The notes below the pieces were generated by a model, which worked only from the letters and a program-made list of their open reading frames with translations, was not told the origin of the DNA and made no database searches. A DNA stretch of 64,000 bases, taken from the NCBI GenBank assembly GCA_008360975.2, contig CM039184.1:53348797-53412796 (forward strand), written 5' to 3'. This stretch comes from Lichenostomus cassidix. Its lineage: Eukaryota; Chordata; Aves; Passeriformes; Meliphagidae. Shown here in pieces: positions 1-13,200 of this stretch (its first letter is position 1; every line of letters begins with the position of its first letter). The position numbers were made by a program, and so were the translations under genes.

Positions 1-3000
1 CCCCAGCCACCAGCAAATCTGTCTGTACTGTGATGTGTTGTCACACAGAAACATGCACCAGCTCTAATGAACAGGGTGAGATGTGCAGATCTCATCCTCC
101 TCAAAGGGTTTACAACTTGCCAGCAGGAATGAAAGTTCACAGGCCTGGAGGTTCAGGGTGTAACTTGCACATGCTTAGTCTAGTCCATAGATCCTGGTGA
201 TACAGTAAATTCTTCACAGATAAGAAAATGCATAGTTTTTTTTGTGGGCTTTGGTTTGCAGGAATTGCAAGATGTGTTTTGGGAGATAACCTCCATCTTA
301 TCTTTATTTTTTCTGTTCTGAATTAGAACAGTCTGCATGCTAAGACCATTTCTGCCACAATATTAACTCCATCAGGCAGAACAAGCCTGGAATTTTAAAG
401 GAATTTTAGCTTTGGCCTGAGATTCAATGCGTTAAAATGTGGCATTAGAGCTACAGTAGAGTTTCTAGTGCTGGAAGATGACTCCTTCCATGCTACAGAA
501 GGCAGGGAGCCAGAAATGGCTACATAAACTATTCTCCCTGCTACTCTCCCTACTACTCCCCTCCTAAACTACTCTCCCTTCTCTGGCTAAAGCAAACAGT
601 GGTTGACTGCTAATATTCTTGCCATCCATTCACTTTGTATATATATTTAGACTAATTTCTAGTATTGCAGTCCTCATGTGGTTTTTTGGTATGATACTCA
701 GGACCCATTCCAAGTGACTGATACATGTCCTCAGATACCTCTTCACCAGCATTACACTTGTCACACCAACACTTCTCCAGACATAGGCATTGCTTTTTTC
801 TGAGAATATATTCACAGTTTCACAGTAACACAGATAAGAAATTCAGCAGGACTAGAAAAAAAAAGTTTTTATTCAAAATATTTGTGGGTTAACACACCCC
901 ACCTGCTCCCAACTTCCTGTTTTATCAATCTCCATATTTTCATAATTCTTGTCTTAATTATTTTTCTGTGGCCTTGCACACTACAACATACCTGCATTGT
1001 TTTTGTCACTGTTTTTTCCCTTCTTACATGGACAACATGCTACACTTGCTATTTCCAGTCCTGTTATCTCCCTCCTGGGTTGGCAGCCATTTAAGCCATC
1101 TGACCCACCTTCCCTCTGACCTTTATTACAGAATTTATTCTCCCAAATGACCAGCATCCCCAGTGCACTATAGCCTTTCAGGTATGATCTATATATTCCC
1201 ACATTCCTGACCCTAATTGCTGCCCTCTTTTTTCCCCTTGAAAGAGAAGTCTTTTGTCCTTTTTCCCCTCAAAGATGCACCATTGACTTGGGGATCAACA
1301 GGACACAGATACCAACATTGCCACATTTCTTTTAGTGGTAAAGAAAGGAAGAGATCATCTGAGGCATGTTTGACAAATCCACTTAGCTAAAGCACATCAT
1401 GGAGTAGATCTTCCCTGTCTACAAGTATAAGCAAAGACAAAATGTCTGCTATTTAAGACAAAATACACACCTATCATTTTCACAGACAGAAAAGGGTTGT
1501 ATGGAGGATTTTTTTTCTGTTTTACACTCATGAGCCTTTTGAGGTTCTAGGCTTTTGAACATAGTAATACTTTTTAAAAAATCCATTCTTAAATTCCCTT
1601 TTCTTAGGTAGATCTTGAAGGTAAGAACTGCCTTACAGAGCATGTAATCACCTCAGCCGTCATTACATCACACAACAGCATATAAGAGCACACTGTATCT
1701 GGGGTTGCATGTGCAGCATGGAACTCACCAGTGTTCACCTGATGCAATTGCATAAAAAGCAGTGTTTCCTGAGAAAAAATGCTTTTAGTCCTTACAGTAA
1801 ATAATACATTCCTACCTGACCGCAGAGGAATTCTATTGAAGTGTGTCACTCAGGGCAGCTGGTATAGCCTTCACCTGGTGCAGCCTTCATCCTGTGCCAA
1901 GTCACACAGCTTGCACCCCTGGAAGGTGCCTGCTCACACCAGGACACTGCTCACAGCCAAAGCACTGCAACCTCAGCCAGCTCAGCATGGCTGCTAAACC
2001 TGCAGCCACAGGTCTCCTACACCAACCCTGGAATGAAAAGGCTGGGACAGAGGTCTTTCCTCCTCCAAGGAAGAGGAAACCACTCTATAGACCTCGAATA
2101 TAAAACCAGAAGGTAGAAAAGCCCATAGGAAAATCCTCCCACCTTTCCTGGAAACTTGGTCAGGCTTGCCAGCACAACTTGATCCTTGTCCTGTACAGAA
2201 ATCACTGGGTAGGAAAACCAGTATGTCAGCTCTCAGGAATTCTGAGAAGAAGGAAACAACTTTAAAACCCTCTGTCTTTAAAATCTTTCCATTAAATTTG
2301 GTTTTCTTACATCTGATTCAAAACATCTTGTGTAATTTATTACTTATATTTTGTAGAAGGCCAGTACAGTAAACATGGGCTTGTATTCAGCAATAGTGTA
2401 CATAAAGGTAACCAGGAACTTGGAAGGGAAATTAGGTATGTCAAGATGTCCATCACAGCTTGATGGAACAACATAACAATTCAGTGTGTTGTTTGCCATA
2501 TGTTCAGGCATTTGTCATTTGAACACTTCAAGAGAAATGGGAGCAGACCACTCAAGCTGCCTTTCTGAAGTATTCCTTAAAACCAAAGGAGTGAGGAAAG
2601 GAGGTTAGAGATGGAGGTAGGTGTTTGGGACCTTCAACTTGTTAAGGAATGCTGATTCATCAAAACTCCTTGTGATTCACACATTTTATAATAATAAAAC
2701 TTCTGAAGGAAATGTTCTTGGACTGAAAAAAAAACCTGCTGTGTTGTTCAAAAAAGTGGAAAGATCTGTGGGATGTGAGCCCAGAAAGTTTAGTCCATGA
2801 GTAACAGCCAGTAAGGCTTGACTACTAGCCACGGCTGTCCATGCAAACACCTATGGACAGGGTCACTGGGAGAGCAACTACCAGGGTCAAGAGCTACTTG
2901 AGATAACTTTCACTTGAAAAGATTAGGAGTTGATAACCCAAGCAGCTCCACAGCAGAACTGGCTTTGGAGCAGAGGCAGACATCTGTCAGGGGCCTGAGG

Positions 3001-6000
3001 ATTCATCTCATTTAGTTGCCCTTCATACACTGAGAAGTAACCAAAAATTTCAATAGTAATCGCCATATTGAATTTTGAATGTTTAACACCAAATACCAAT
3101 TGCCTGGTCAGTAAGACTACAAAGAAAATATAATAAATTAGAATTATTTTTTAAATTAACCTTGTGGTCAGAAAATGGTTGCCCATATCAGAAGTGTATC
3201 ACTCTTCGAGATACTGACGACCCATGTGTGAAATTCTGTGTCCTAATAATAGCAAGCCACAGCAAAGATTTGTTTTTTTTAACCCGAATATTTATGGGAA
3301 AACAAAACATAAAGGTCATAAAAAATGAAAGTTGAAAAGTTAGAAGTTCAAATAAGGTATGGAAGAGGGAACAAAAACAATTGGTATACCCAATAATTAC
3401 AGTACCATGTGAACAATGTAGTTACATACAAAGCTTAATATGCTTTTAAATAGCCCAAAATAAACAGATGTACAAAGCTGTTTCCAATTTTGATAATTTA
3501 CTTAAACATGTCTCTTCTACTGACTCATGGGAGTAATTTGAGGACAACATTTTTAAGAGATGCTCTGTGGAAATGCCTCCCTCATGCTTTTGTTTGCCAT
3601 ATATTTCAGATACAAAAGCAAAGCCATATGACAATTACACCTTTCTTTGAGCATTAGTTTACTGTAAAATTCCCTTTTCTCTAGACTACTGTTCTTACAT
3701 TTATGTGAGTCAGATATTTAAACCTGATTAGACCTAGCAGTGACTGTTTATAAGAGTAACAAGCAACAGCCAAGAAAATATAAAAAGTACTTATAGCTGT
3801 GATGAGTATCATCAAACAATTCAGAGATCTGTAGAATTTAATCGCATTATTAAAATTTGGTGCTTCTACTGACATAGACCAGCAAGAAAGTACACTACCT
3901 TTCTAGTGCTGATCTTAACCTTCTCTGTTTAGAAAAATGCAGCTTCTCTGTAAATCCCTTATTTTCAGTTTCTAGTCCATCACAGTCAATGGAGAGAGAC
4001 CGGCTTTTCCAGAAGGTGTTCAGAAGGTAGCAACATACCACAGTACTCCTTCAAAAACAGCTTTTTTTCTGTGCTAATTGAAGAGGCAGCTTACAAAAGT
4101 GCTTATTTAAATTCTTTCCCTAAACTCACTCTCTGAACTAAACCAGTACACTGTGACCCCTGCTGACAGATGGGTTACACCAGGACAAGAACTCTGGCAT
4201 CTTGAGCTCCCAGAAGGCAGTGATAAATATCTTTCCTGTCCACTGGACTAGGCTGAAGAACTTGATGACTTTAGACACAACAGTGGTGAGCCTTCTCCTT
4301 GGCAAGATGGGGCTTCCTGAGCAAAGGCACTTGGGTAAGGCCAGAAGACAGAAGAAAAGCACTATGAATATGAGGGGATGATCCCTCAAAATGAAGAAAG
4401 TGAGGGGGAAAAATACACACCATGTTTCCATTTATGATGCAGGCTAGACCACAGTCTGAAGTCAGTGTCTACAAATGACCTTCATAGAGGTCTGAGATAT
4501 TCAGAGTCCACATGTTCAGTGGACTCAGCACTTAGGTTCCTTGATCTGCTGCCAAGCCAGCTCCAGAACTGAAACAGCCCAACAGCATTGTCCAAGTAGT
4601 GCTGCAGAGAGGACATTGTAATTAGTCTGGACATAATCCCATCCTAGAACCGCAAGAGTCTCCAGGTGCCCTTGCACTGCGTCCACATTAGGACATTGTA
4701 CCACACTGAATTCCCTTGAAGGCTAGGATGATGCAGAGTGCTTGGCAAACATCAGCAGTTATCACCAGGTGAAGAAATACTGGATGTTGACTTTCGAATT
4801 GCACAGTTCAGGAAAGAAATGTCGTGGGATATTTAAACATGCTAAATACTCAGAAACTCTCATTTATATCTGACTGTTGATTGACATACTGCAGAAACCT
4901 CAACTTTACCTCTGGTGACAAACAGCATGCAAGGAATGGGGAGATTACAAGCCAACTTCTTATGACCACAAGAGAAAAAAAAATAAAGAAGGATAAACTA
5001 GATGCTTCTTTTTAAAATAGTGTTTCTTTCCCTTTCACTCAGGGAATTACAGTTCTATACAGTTAAGATCACAAACCAAGCCAAACCTAACCAACACCTC
5101 TTGCCCTCAAGAAAGTGAAAGGAAGATGAGATTTAAAATAAAGACACCCTAAAATATGAGCTTCTGGTCTAATTCCACTGTTTTCATCTTTCTCCAGTAG
5201 TGGAACTTTCTTAGGTTAAAAAAATTGTCATAACAGGCTCCTGGTCAATGTAAAGGGTAGTCCAGTTTCACTGTTTGCACTAGCTCAAGTTTCTAGGTTG
5301 AATTTTCTGTAGTTCATTTCTGGTATTTCTAAAAGAATCTGAAAGAGGTTGCATCAGCTTTTAAGGAGCTATACCTGTTGCTCTGGATCCATGTGCATAT
5401 GTTGCAAACTTCTTTTATGCTTATTTTAACTACTCTCAAAACCCAGCACACCTTCTAAAGCAGTTTCATTTATTCCAGAAGTAGCACTAAGGCTTTAACT
5501 AGATACTTTTACCAAGTGCTGAACAGCAGCATGTCTCAGGCTCCTCACTTGCTCTTGCTGCCATGAACTGCTGGAACAGAGCACAGAATATCTTGGAGGG
5601 AGAAGGACTCAGAGCAACTGGTGATGCCACCACACCAGTGTTAAGCAGTGTCTGAACTACCAGTTCATAAGTGATGGGGTGCAGCATTTCTGCACTGCAA
5701 CTGCCTTGATTTTGGCTCCAGACATGCAGCTCTGTGCAAAGGCACTGTTTATGAGTATCTAACCTTGCATTGGCACAATTCAAGTCTTTCCTGTGCCATC
5801 CTTCAGTGCCCAGTGCAGACCCATCCTCTGTGAATCAGCAACCCAAATTCCACAGACATCTCATGAGGCTGCTTTTGGCATTACCAAGGGCTTCATTTTA
5901 CTGTGACAAACACTGTAATTTAGGCTCCATATATCTGCTTGCACTTCAGCACAAAACTCCTGCAGAATCATCCCTTCTCCTTTTCTGTGGCTCTATGGCC

Positions 6001-8337
6001 CTGCTATTCACTTGTTAAGATTTTCACCAAACACAGTACATTTTCTCCATCATTTATAACACTCATTTTTGGAGGGCTTTGCTAAGAGCAGCTTGTTTTG
6101 CTCTCTTGTTTTCTCCTCGGTGCTAATAACCTCAGATGGAGCTGAAATTCTCCAGCAGAATAGTCATGTTAATGGACTCCCCCTATTTTACAGAATGGGA
6201 GAACATGAAAAAGGAGTGCCAGAATGCAATTTTTTACATCAGCTCTGCTTCTACTTTCCAGTATCTGAATGACCAAATGCCTCCAGCTGAGGTGGCAATG
6301 AACCACAGATAAAGACAAAAACTGAGAAGCCTGGGGGGTTTTTAGCCTCTGATAATGTCAAATTCTGCAGACTAAGTCTTGAACATCAACCATTGCTTCA
6401 TTCCTGAGGAGATAGCTTTATGATCTAATTTGAAAAAGTGTTTTGTTTGGAAAGCTTGTTAGTCTTCCAGATAAAGTCAGCTTGGCTGAAAACCTATCTA
6501 TCAAAGTTTTATTTGATTGCAAAAAAAGGACCAAATAAAAAGGCCAAGCAAACACCAGCCAAATAAGAAGACTTACACTTTCAGGGTTCCCAGATTCTCT
6601 CTTTGTTTTCTTTGGCTTTAAAGTCATGATTATTCATTACTATTTTTAGCACCAGCCACATGCTTCTCTGAATATTAAATAAACAAGCAGCATTGCATTC
6701 CTACAATGAAAGGAAAGTCAGACAATAGAGCACCCCAGCCTAGTTCCTAGTATGGAAAGAGTGAGTCCAAGTGAATGAATAATACCCCCTGTGAGGTTTG
6801 CAGGTACTGTGCCTTGACCAGACATGTGCAGGTACAAGCTGGCATAGAATTGGCCCCAACCATCTTGGTTCCTGGGCCAATGATCAAAAGGCACATTTTT
6901 CAGCCAGCAGCACTGGCTCCCCACCCACTGATTTCTCAGGGAAGAGCTGGGGCTTCCTCCTTTGCAAAAAGAAAACAATATCTAACAATTTGCAAGAAAC
7001 AACTTTGTAAACAACAGCAAACAAATAGCAGGTTTTAGAGCTGTGTAAAACCCAGAACTGCAGGTATTTGCAATGCTGACCAATTAAGCACTACATGCTC
7101 AGGATGTCTGAAGTATTGGCCTTATTTTGGAAAATTGAGAAAGTTGAGCAAGTACAACCCAGCAAGCTTTGTTTTGCATAGCAGACATTGCAGGAAAGAG
7201 GGCTGAGTGAAAGGCCCTGTTTTATCTCTCTGCTAATAGTAAACAGCTCATTTCTCACTGCAGCAGGAGTTAAATCAGCTGGCCTATAGAAATCTATCCT
7301 CTCAACATAAATATCAGAATCTAATAGATGTCTTTTCTATTTGCACACCTGGACCTGCTCCAGAAAGACAAGATGAAACAGTCCCTTGGTAAGTCAGGAA
7401 AGGAGAACCACCAAGACACTTGGGTGATTTATCCCTGGTGGAGAAATAAGCAATGGCACTGGCACTAGTTTATTAATAAGTTAGAGACTGCCATCCACTC
7501 TGCTTTCTCCTCCAAACCAGAGATTGCAGCTGCCATACATTGTTGCTTAATTGTGATGATAGTTGTAGTTGTTTCAGTGCCTAGAACATGCACTATATCC
7601 CCAAAATACATTCAAGAATGTGTAGAGCTCTATAAAAACAACGACTGAGGAAAAATTTAGTATAGATGTAAGAGAGAATTATCATCTTTTCTGATTTGCA
7701 CAGCTGCAGTTTCTGAACTTGACCAAATGACTTATCATCAAACCCACAATTTTAGATTAAGTTGAAGCATTTAGTCTATAGAAAATACTTATTCTTGGAC
7801 AAAGACACCAGATGATGAAACAGCCAATAAGTACTTGACTTGATTGTTTCCAGAAAAATGATCCTCAGTTAACAACATGAATGGCACACCAAGCCTCTCT
7901 GTCTGTCATTAAGATCTTGAATATTTTTCCTCATACAATGAAATTAAGTATCTGGTACTAATCAAATTCTGGTTGGAGCATACTTAAAATTGTGTCTGCT
8001 AATCTGCCAAACTGAAAAAAAATTTAAAAGGGAATTTATGGGCAGAGCAAGTAATTATTCCAAGATAATTTTTTATTCCAGAACTGAATGTTGTGGTCAC
8101 ATCCACATACAAATCAATTTTTCATTGTATTCATTCTAGACAGCTTATAATTAGAAGACAAATTTTAATGGCTTTAAAAATTGCAAGTAGACATTCACAG
8201 ATAAGAAATACAAATTATGCAATAATGTGGAAGAAAAACCATTGCAAAATTAAAGAATAATTTCTATGTCTATGTAATTTCTGTGTTTTGTCCTATGGTT
8301 TCTCATCCATTATTTACCTTACTCATTCCTACCAGCA
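1..8337. other. Intergenic DNA, no gene recognised
   Basis: This is AT-rich DNA beyond the 3' end of ANAPC4. All open frames are short (under about 100 codons), lack recognisable protein motifs and are not joined by splice sites into anything familiar. An imperfect pyrimidine-rich tandem (units like CTACTCTCCCT) lies at about 529-583. I saw no RNA gene and no transposon I could name. Confidence 0.6.
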
Positions 8338-8339
8338 GA

Positions 8340-8500
8340 CCTTTCCCATGTCAAGTAAAATTTTGATTAATCTCTGTCATGTGTTTACATTGAAGAATAC
8401 AACAGCAGTGGCTGACAATAGGTATGTGTACTAACACCCTTTCCCATACCTGATAAACCTTTAATTCATCTCCACCATGTATTTACACCTGCATTGCCTG
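8340..8500. repeat. Diverged direct repeat, offset about 98 bp
   Basis: Two copies of a segment that starts CCTTTCCCAT begin at 8340 and 8438. Each continues through a related stretch containing ATCTC and a TTTACA-type motif about 50 bases on. Weak similarity (GGCTGA-containing sequence) continues after each copy, which suggests an old tandem duplication. The family is not recognised. Confidence 0.5.
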
Positions 8501-8859
8501 TGACAATCTGATATTCCCTGTGCTGGCTGATAGTCAAAGACTTACTTCCCCACAGGCAAACAACTGCATCACACAAGCCTTGTTCACCATACCTCAGTTA
8601 TAATGTCACCAGAGATGCACTGAAAGACTAGGTATTCCTACCAGAAACAGCAAATCAATACCACTGCCATAGAAATAATGCAATCCCTTTGCCTAACAAT
8701 GAATTTCTGTGACATGACAGATGACAACCAAGCATCCTTTTCTTACTGTATTTGTTTTTTACTATTTGTCCTTTCCAGAAAGCATTTACGTAAATAAACC
8801 AAAAGGGTGCTCAGTAATAATGAGTGCTGGGTTATGCAGGTTCCCCACAGGAGAGAAGG

Positions 8860-9140
8860 TGTGAAAGGTGCCCCTGCCCCATGCAGGAGGGTGGTGGGGC
8901 TGGGGCTTGTGGGGGCTGCAGTTCTGCACCCACCTGCAGCAGGCACCTGCCCTGCCCTGCACAGGACCTGCCCAGCACCCTGCACCACACCTGCCCAGCA
9001 GCTGCAGTGGGAGACACCAAAAAACCCCACCACAAGACACAGAGCAGCCATCCCTGGGATGGGTGAGCAGGCAAAGGATTTGTAAGGGAGGGTTCCCACA
9101 CTGGTGGCAGTGCTGCAGCCCCAGGTTTGGGAAAGGTTGG
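8860..9140. other. GC-rich patch with E-box motifs
   Basis: A local GC-rich stretch in otherwise AT-rich intergenic DNA, built largely from CCTGCC/CACCTG-like words. CACCTG occurs at 8931-8936, 8944-8949 and 8988-8993, and CAGCTG at 8999-9004. CpG dinucleotides are scarce, so it is not a typical CpG-island promoter. Open frames on both strands here (up to 164 codons) overlap each other, are Pro/Cys/Ala-rich and show no domain, so I read them as composition artefacts. It could be a degenerate minisatellite or a regulatory element. Confidence 0.45.
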
Positions 9141-9239
9141 CTGCCCCCGAAACAGGATTTCTCAAACTTGTTTCTGTTATGTCTACACTTACTAAACAAA
9201 AGGTATTGGGCCACACCCTACTCATGCTAGGCGACATTC

Positions 9240-9798
9240 AGATGTAATGCAACATTTAATTTCATGAAACCTGTCTTGCCAAAGTTTGCAATGACCTCAG
9301 CCAAGGTGCTGCATTCTCACCTTCCTTTGACATAGTCGCCTGCTCTTCTGCTGAGTTATGCTGCCTTCCTTTCCCTTCACTGCCAGCCTTCTGCTTTTCC
9401 TTTTAACTCTCATACAGTCCTCATAAAAGGCCCTTGCCTTTCCAAGGCCTCTGCAACTCTCCTTTGCTTTGTGTTAGCACCCTACAGGTCTTCTTTGACC
9501 TTGGTTTCTTTCTCTTCACATTCAATAATTTCTCCTAGAATCCCAAGTGCAAACAAATTATAGCTACAATTTTTATACTACTGAAGTGTTAGGGGTAGAG
9601 AAAGTCTTTTTTTTTTTTTAAACTTAGACTCATTCCCAAAATAAACATAGCACCTTGCGTTAGAGAGCTTCTCCCATGTTTTGATGACAGGTTTTGTATA
9701 GGACTTCCCAAAAATTTCATATACAGTACAAAAAATTAACCAAGTCAAAGCTACTACTGAGCTGAATTAATTTGTGTTCTTAAAATATGCGCTTCGAC
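9240..9798. other. Intergenic, nothing recognised except a T-run
   Basis: Pyrimidine-rich DNA with a run of T at about 9608-9619. No gene, RNA or transposon signature was seen. Confidence 0.5.
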
Positions 9799-9872
9799 TT
9801 CATAGAATCACAGAATGTGTGATATGAAGTTAGAAGGGACCCATAAGGATGATCAAGTCCAGCTTCAAAAAA
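9799..9872 (-). mobile_element. CR1 LINE fragment (3' end)
   Basis: The plus strand reads CATAGAATCACAGAATG and then AGAAGGGACC and GATCAAGTCCAGC. This is the reverse complement of the CR1 3' end, whose sense strand carries GGTCCCTTC and finishes in ATTCTATG-type octamers. Only about 75 bp is recognisable, so this is a severely truncated, diverged copy on the minus strand. Confidence 0.8.
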
Positions 9873-10629
9873 CTGAGGAACAAAATATGATCTTGCAGTG
9901 CATTATTTAAGAAATTATATGATATATAACAAACACAAGTAAACAAGAAGCAGCATAATTTTTACACATGCCATCTTAACTGTATTTTGGTTTATGGGTT
10001 CTTGCTACAGGCTTTTTGTTTTCAGATAATTCCCTGCAAACACACCCAGAGGTTACCTACAGAGAGAGCTGTCAAGTGCCCTGCTCTGGGCACCACAAGC
10101 ATGGAAACTCTTGGCCTTTCAGAAACAGGTGTCAGAATCTCTACTGACAACTCCAGCTGTCCCTTCATGATCATGTTTAAACCCAATGTAGCCTAATTTT
10201 GAAGCTTGATAGAATATGTAAAGTCTGCACTAGATGGGAGTGGTGCTATGCTTACATTAACCATAAGCATTTTAAAAAAGAGCAGAACAACACAACAGCT
10301 CTTAAAAACACCAGCAGTAAAGAGCAATGATTGATTTTACACATAAAGTCATCTGAGATGGCTTTATCTCAGCACAGCTCTCAGACTTTTTGCTGCATCA
10401 TTGCAAAGCCTACATCAGCCCAAAGTGGCACGAGCAATGGCAGGAGGAAACAGCACTGGAGATAGGAATGGGGAAGCCTGGTCTCCTGTATTTGTGATGG
10501 CCACAGAGACACTGCCCATCACCAGGAGTGCCATTTAACTGAACAAATGTGTGTAAACACAACAGATCAGGAGAGGAAACAGCTTTAGAGTCTGGCATGA
10601 ATCGACTGAGGAGCAGCAGTCATAGCGGG

Positions 10630-11220
10630 TCATCAGGGCTGGCTAGATAAGGAGATTGGGGTTTAGAAATTGGTGAATTGTCCAGGGTGAGCAAGGAGGG
10701 AAACAAACCTGAGGAGGAGTAATGGTGAGGTTGGCAAAGAGTGTGAGAAAACAGGAAAGCTTTAAGTGGAAGGGTAGACTGGGGTAAGAAATTATGACTG
10801 AAAGGGAACGAAAAATTAGGAAAAAGGGCATTTTTTTCACAGTTCCTATCCAGACTGCAAAAGGAACCAGCTAAACAAACAACATTGTAAAAACATCTTG
10901 GGGCACTAATGGGAGGCAGAACAAGGACACCTGTAGAGGCTCAGAGAGTGGTATCTGAGAAAGGGGAGAGATTTACAGGTAGAAATCTCAAAGAGCTTGA
11001 GTAGTGATTTCCATAGCAAGCTGAAGGTGACATCTGGGATTGGCTGAAGAACACTGGTAGAAGACTCCTAAAGAGATCAGAGGAGATGACAAATCCATCA
11101 GGGCTCACAAGGGACAGGGCTAGGCTGAGCTCAGATTGAAGAGCTGGAAAGAGAACATGAGCAGCTTGTGGAGATGGAGGAAAGGAAGGAATGATTAAGT
11201 CTGTGCCACCAAGAACACAG
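10630..11220. other. Purine-rich asymmetric tract
   Basis: For roughly 600 bp the plus strand is conspicuously rich in A and G and poor in C and T, with many GGAGG, GAAAG and GGGAGAG words. The minus strand is correspondingly pyrimidine-rich and therefore carries stop-poor frames coding Ser/Pro/Leu-rich nonsense. I recognise no repeat family. It may be an old unclassified repeat or a strand-asymmetric sequence. Confidence 0.4.
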
Positions 11221-12659
11221 TTTTCTTCATCCCCTGGGATAAAACCCAGCACCCAAGAGTCTTTTCAGCCTTTCCCCATGTCCAAACTACAGTGCTACTT
11301 TCTGTTTCAAAGCAGCACACTTGCTTTGAATGGGAGTGCCTGCAGGAATGAGAGTTAATATCATGTTATTAACCACCTCCTAGCCCAAAAGCAGCTACAG
11401 TCTGTTACAAGGAAGTTGTATCTTTTTGTACATGCCTTTCTGATCTTTGAGTTCGAGCAGTGGGTTTTAACCTAAGTATGATGCTGTTTACTATACTAAC
11501 ACTCATCATAAGAAACAAAACCACAGAACTTAAGAAATTGCAAACAAGGACCAAAACCTACACCTTACCATCATACTGAACCATCTGAAAACAGAACCCT
11601 GACCTCACACAGGGGATATTATTGGATTTAGCTTTGCTTCTGAGGTCTTCATTTAATAGAAACAGTTCTGATATCCTAGACACATGCCACCTTACACCAT
11701 TTGTTCTTTTCACAACATTTACAGGTTCAGAACATCAGTAAAATTATCTGTGATTTTTTTCCATGTTTAACCATCTTCTTCCAGTGATTAAGCTTTTGAA
11801 TTTTTATTTATTTATGGTAGATAGGAGCTTGCCATCATCCTTTCTACACACTTGTAGCTCCTGCTGTCTCTCTAGTACAAGAGCTGCTGACATCACATCA
11901 GGTGTATGAAGACCACCACCAAGGACTGGCTCAATCACAGGACTACAGACAAGTTTTGTGCTTGGGCTGTCTGTTCAACAGTTGCTAAAACAGCCTATTA
12001 CAGAGTATAGGGAACCAAGGCCATGACTTTGTATTTTGGGTCTGCTCTACCTTTAACAGCACTTCTTTTCAAGATGCACTTGCACCTGCACATAGGTAGA
12101 TTGTAATCCAAAGTCAGACTTCAAGAACATTGTTAGCTTCAATTGTGAATTCAACCTTTGATCAACAGTGCTTAACAACTCTGGAAAATCCCATCCTAGA
12201 ACAAATAATTCATAAAGCTTGTGGTGTTTGGGGCTCCATACACAAAAGCTACACAGATCACTTTCATCGCTCACAGGAGGAACTAATGGTTTACACTCAC
12301 TGAAACAACTGTACAAAACAGGTGGAAAGGTTGCAAGTGCTCCACTGACTGGCATGCCAAAGATTTTGGTTTTACTTCTATAAAATGAACTAATTTTGGA
12401 CTATTTCTCCAGCACAGCTAACATTACTGTCATGCACATGCTGTGTGTCTGCTCTCACTCCTACCTTCTACTTCATGTCTGCACTTCAGGGATGTTGTAG
12501 AGCTCAAGAACTTAAATATTAGCAGTTACATATTCTGAGGAAGCATCAGGAACTGAGGATACATTGTGCATCGTCCTCTCTTCAGCCTTCTTTGGAGAAT
12601 GTTTGTCCTCCACCTCTTCCTCTGGGACCACTTAAAGAAGATGAATCGACTCATAACTT

Positions 12660-13200
12660 GACACACCTAATTATTGCATGCTGCTAATATTCAAGGATGC
12701 TGTCAGATAAAGAAGAGGGTGTAGCCCTCATTCAAATATGCTTTCCTGATCTCAAATCAAAGGCCTTCCTGTAATTAGTCATTTAATTCATTTAGGTCCA
12801 AATGAGGCTTCACAGGAAAAAGCAAATCCAGATGAGGCATCATGAATGAGCAATTACAAGTCATTCACTCATCCTATAATTATTAGATATTTTCAAAGCA
12901 AGCCTTACAACAGGGCTGAGATCCCCTATTGTTTCTATTATGAAAGGAGTAAAAAGCTTTTCTAAACATCTTATTTTGAAATTAATTTATATAGAAGTTG
13001 ACTAAATTAATAAATACAGTAACCTAAAAAGTTTAGAGAGCAATTAAGAGAGATTTTGAAATTATTTAAAACAGTTAAAGCTATTAGAGGGATGGGTAAT
13101 CAAATTCTTTGCTTTGAAACTGTTCTGGAAATTGGCCTGGATTTCCTGGTTTCCTGATTATTGAAAGGCTGTTCATATTTTTAATTTAGGAACTTCTAAC
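12660..13200. promoter_or_regulatory. TAAT-rich interval, possible conserved noncoding element
   Basis: AT-rich DNA dense in homeodomain-type TAAT cores, with TAATTA at 12772-12777, TAATTATT near 12668 and further ATTA/TAAT cores around 12785, 12875 and 12982-13012. There are no simple-sequence runs and no transposon signature. The composition resembles distal developmental enhancers seen in vertebrate gene deserts. Only cross-species alignment could show conservation, so this is a hypothesis. Confidence 0.2.

Noticed and set aside
8743..9237. Open frames on both strands (up to 164 codons) in the GC-rich patch
   Set aside because: Several frames overlap on both strands, composition is Pro/Cys/Ala-rich, and no domain or plausible splice partners are present. 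GC-rich DNA lacks stop codons by chance.
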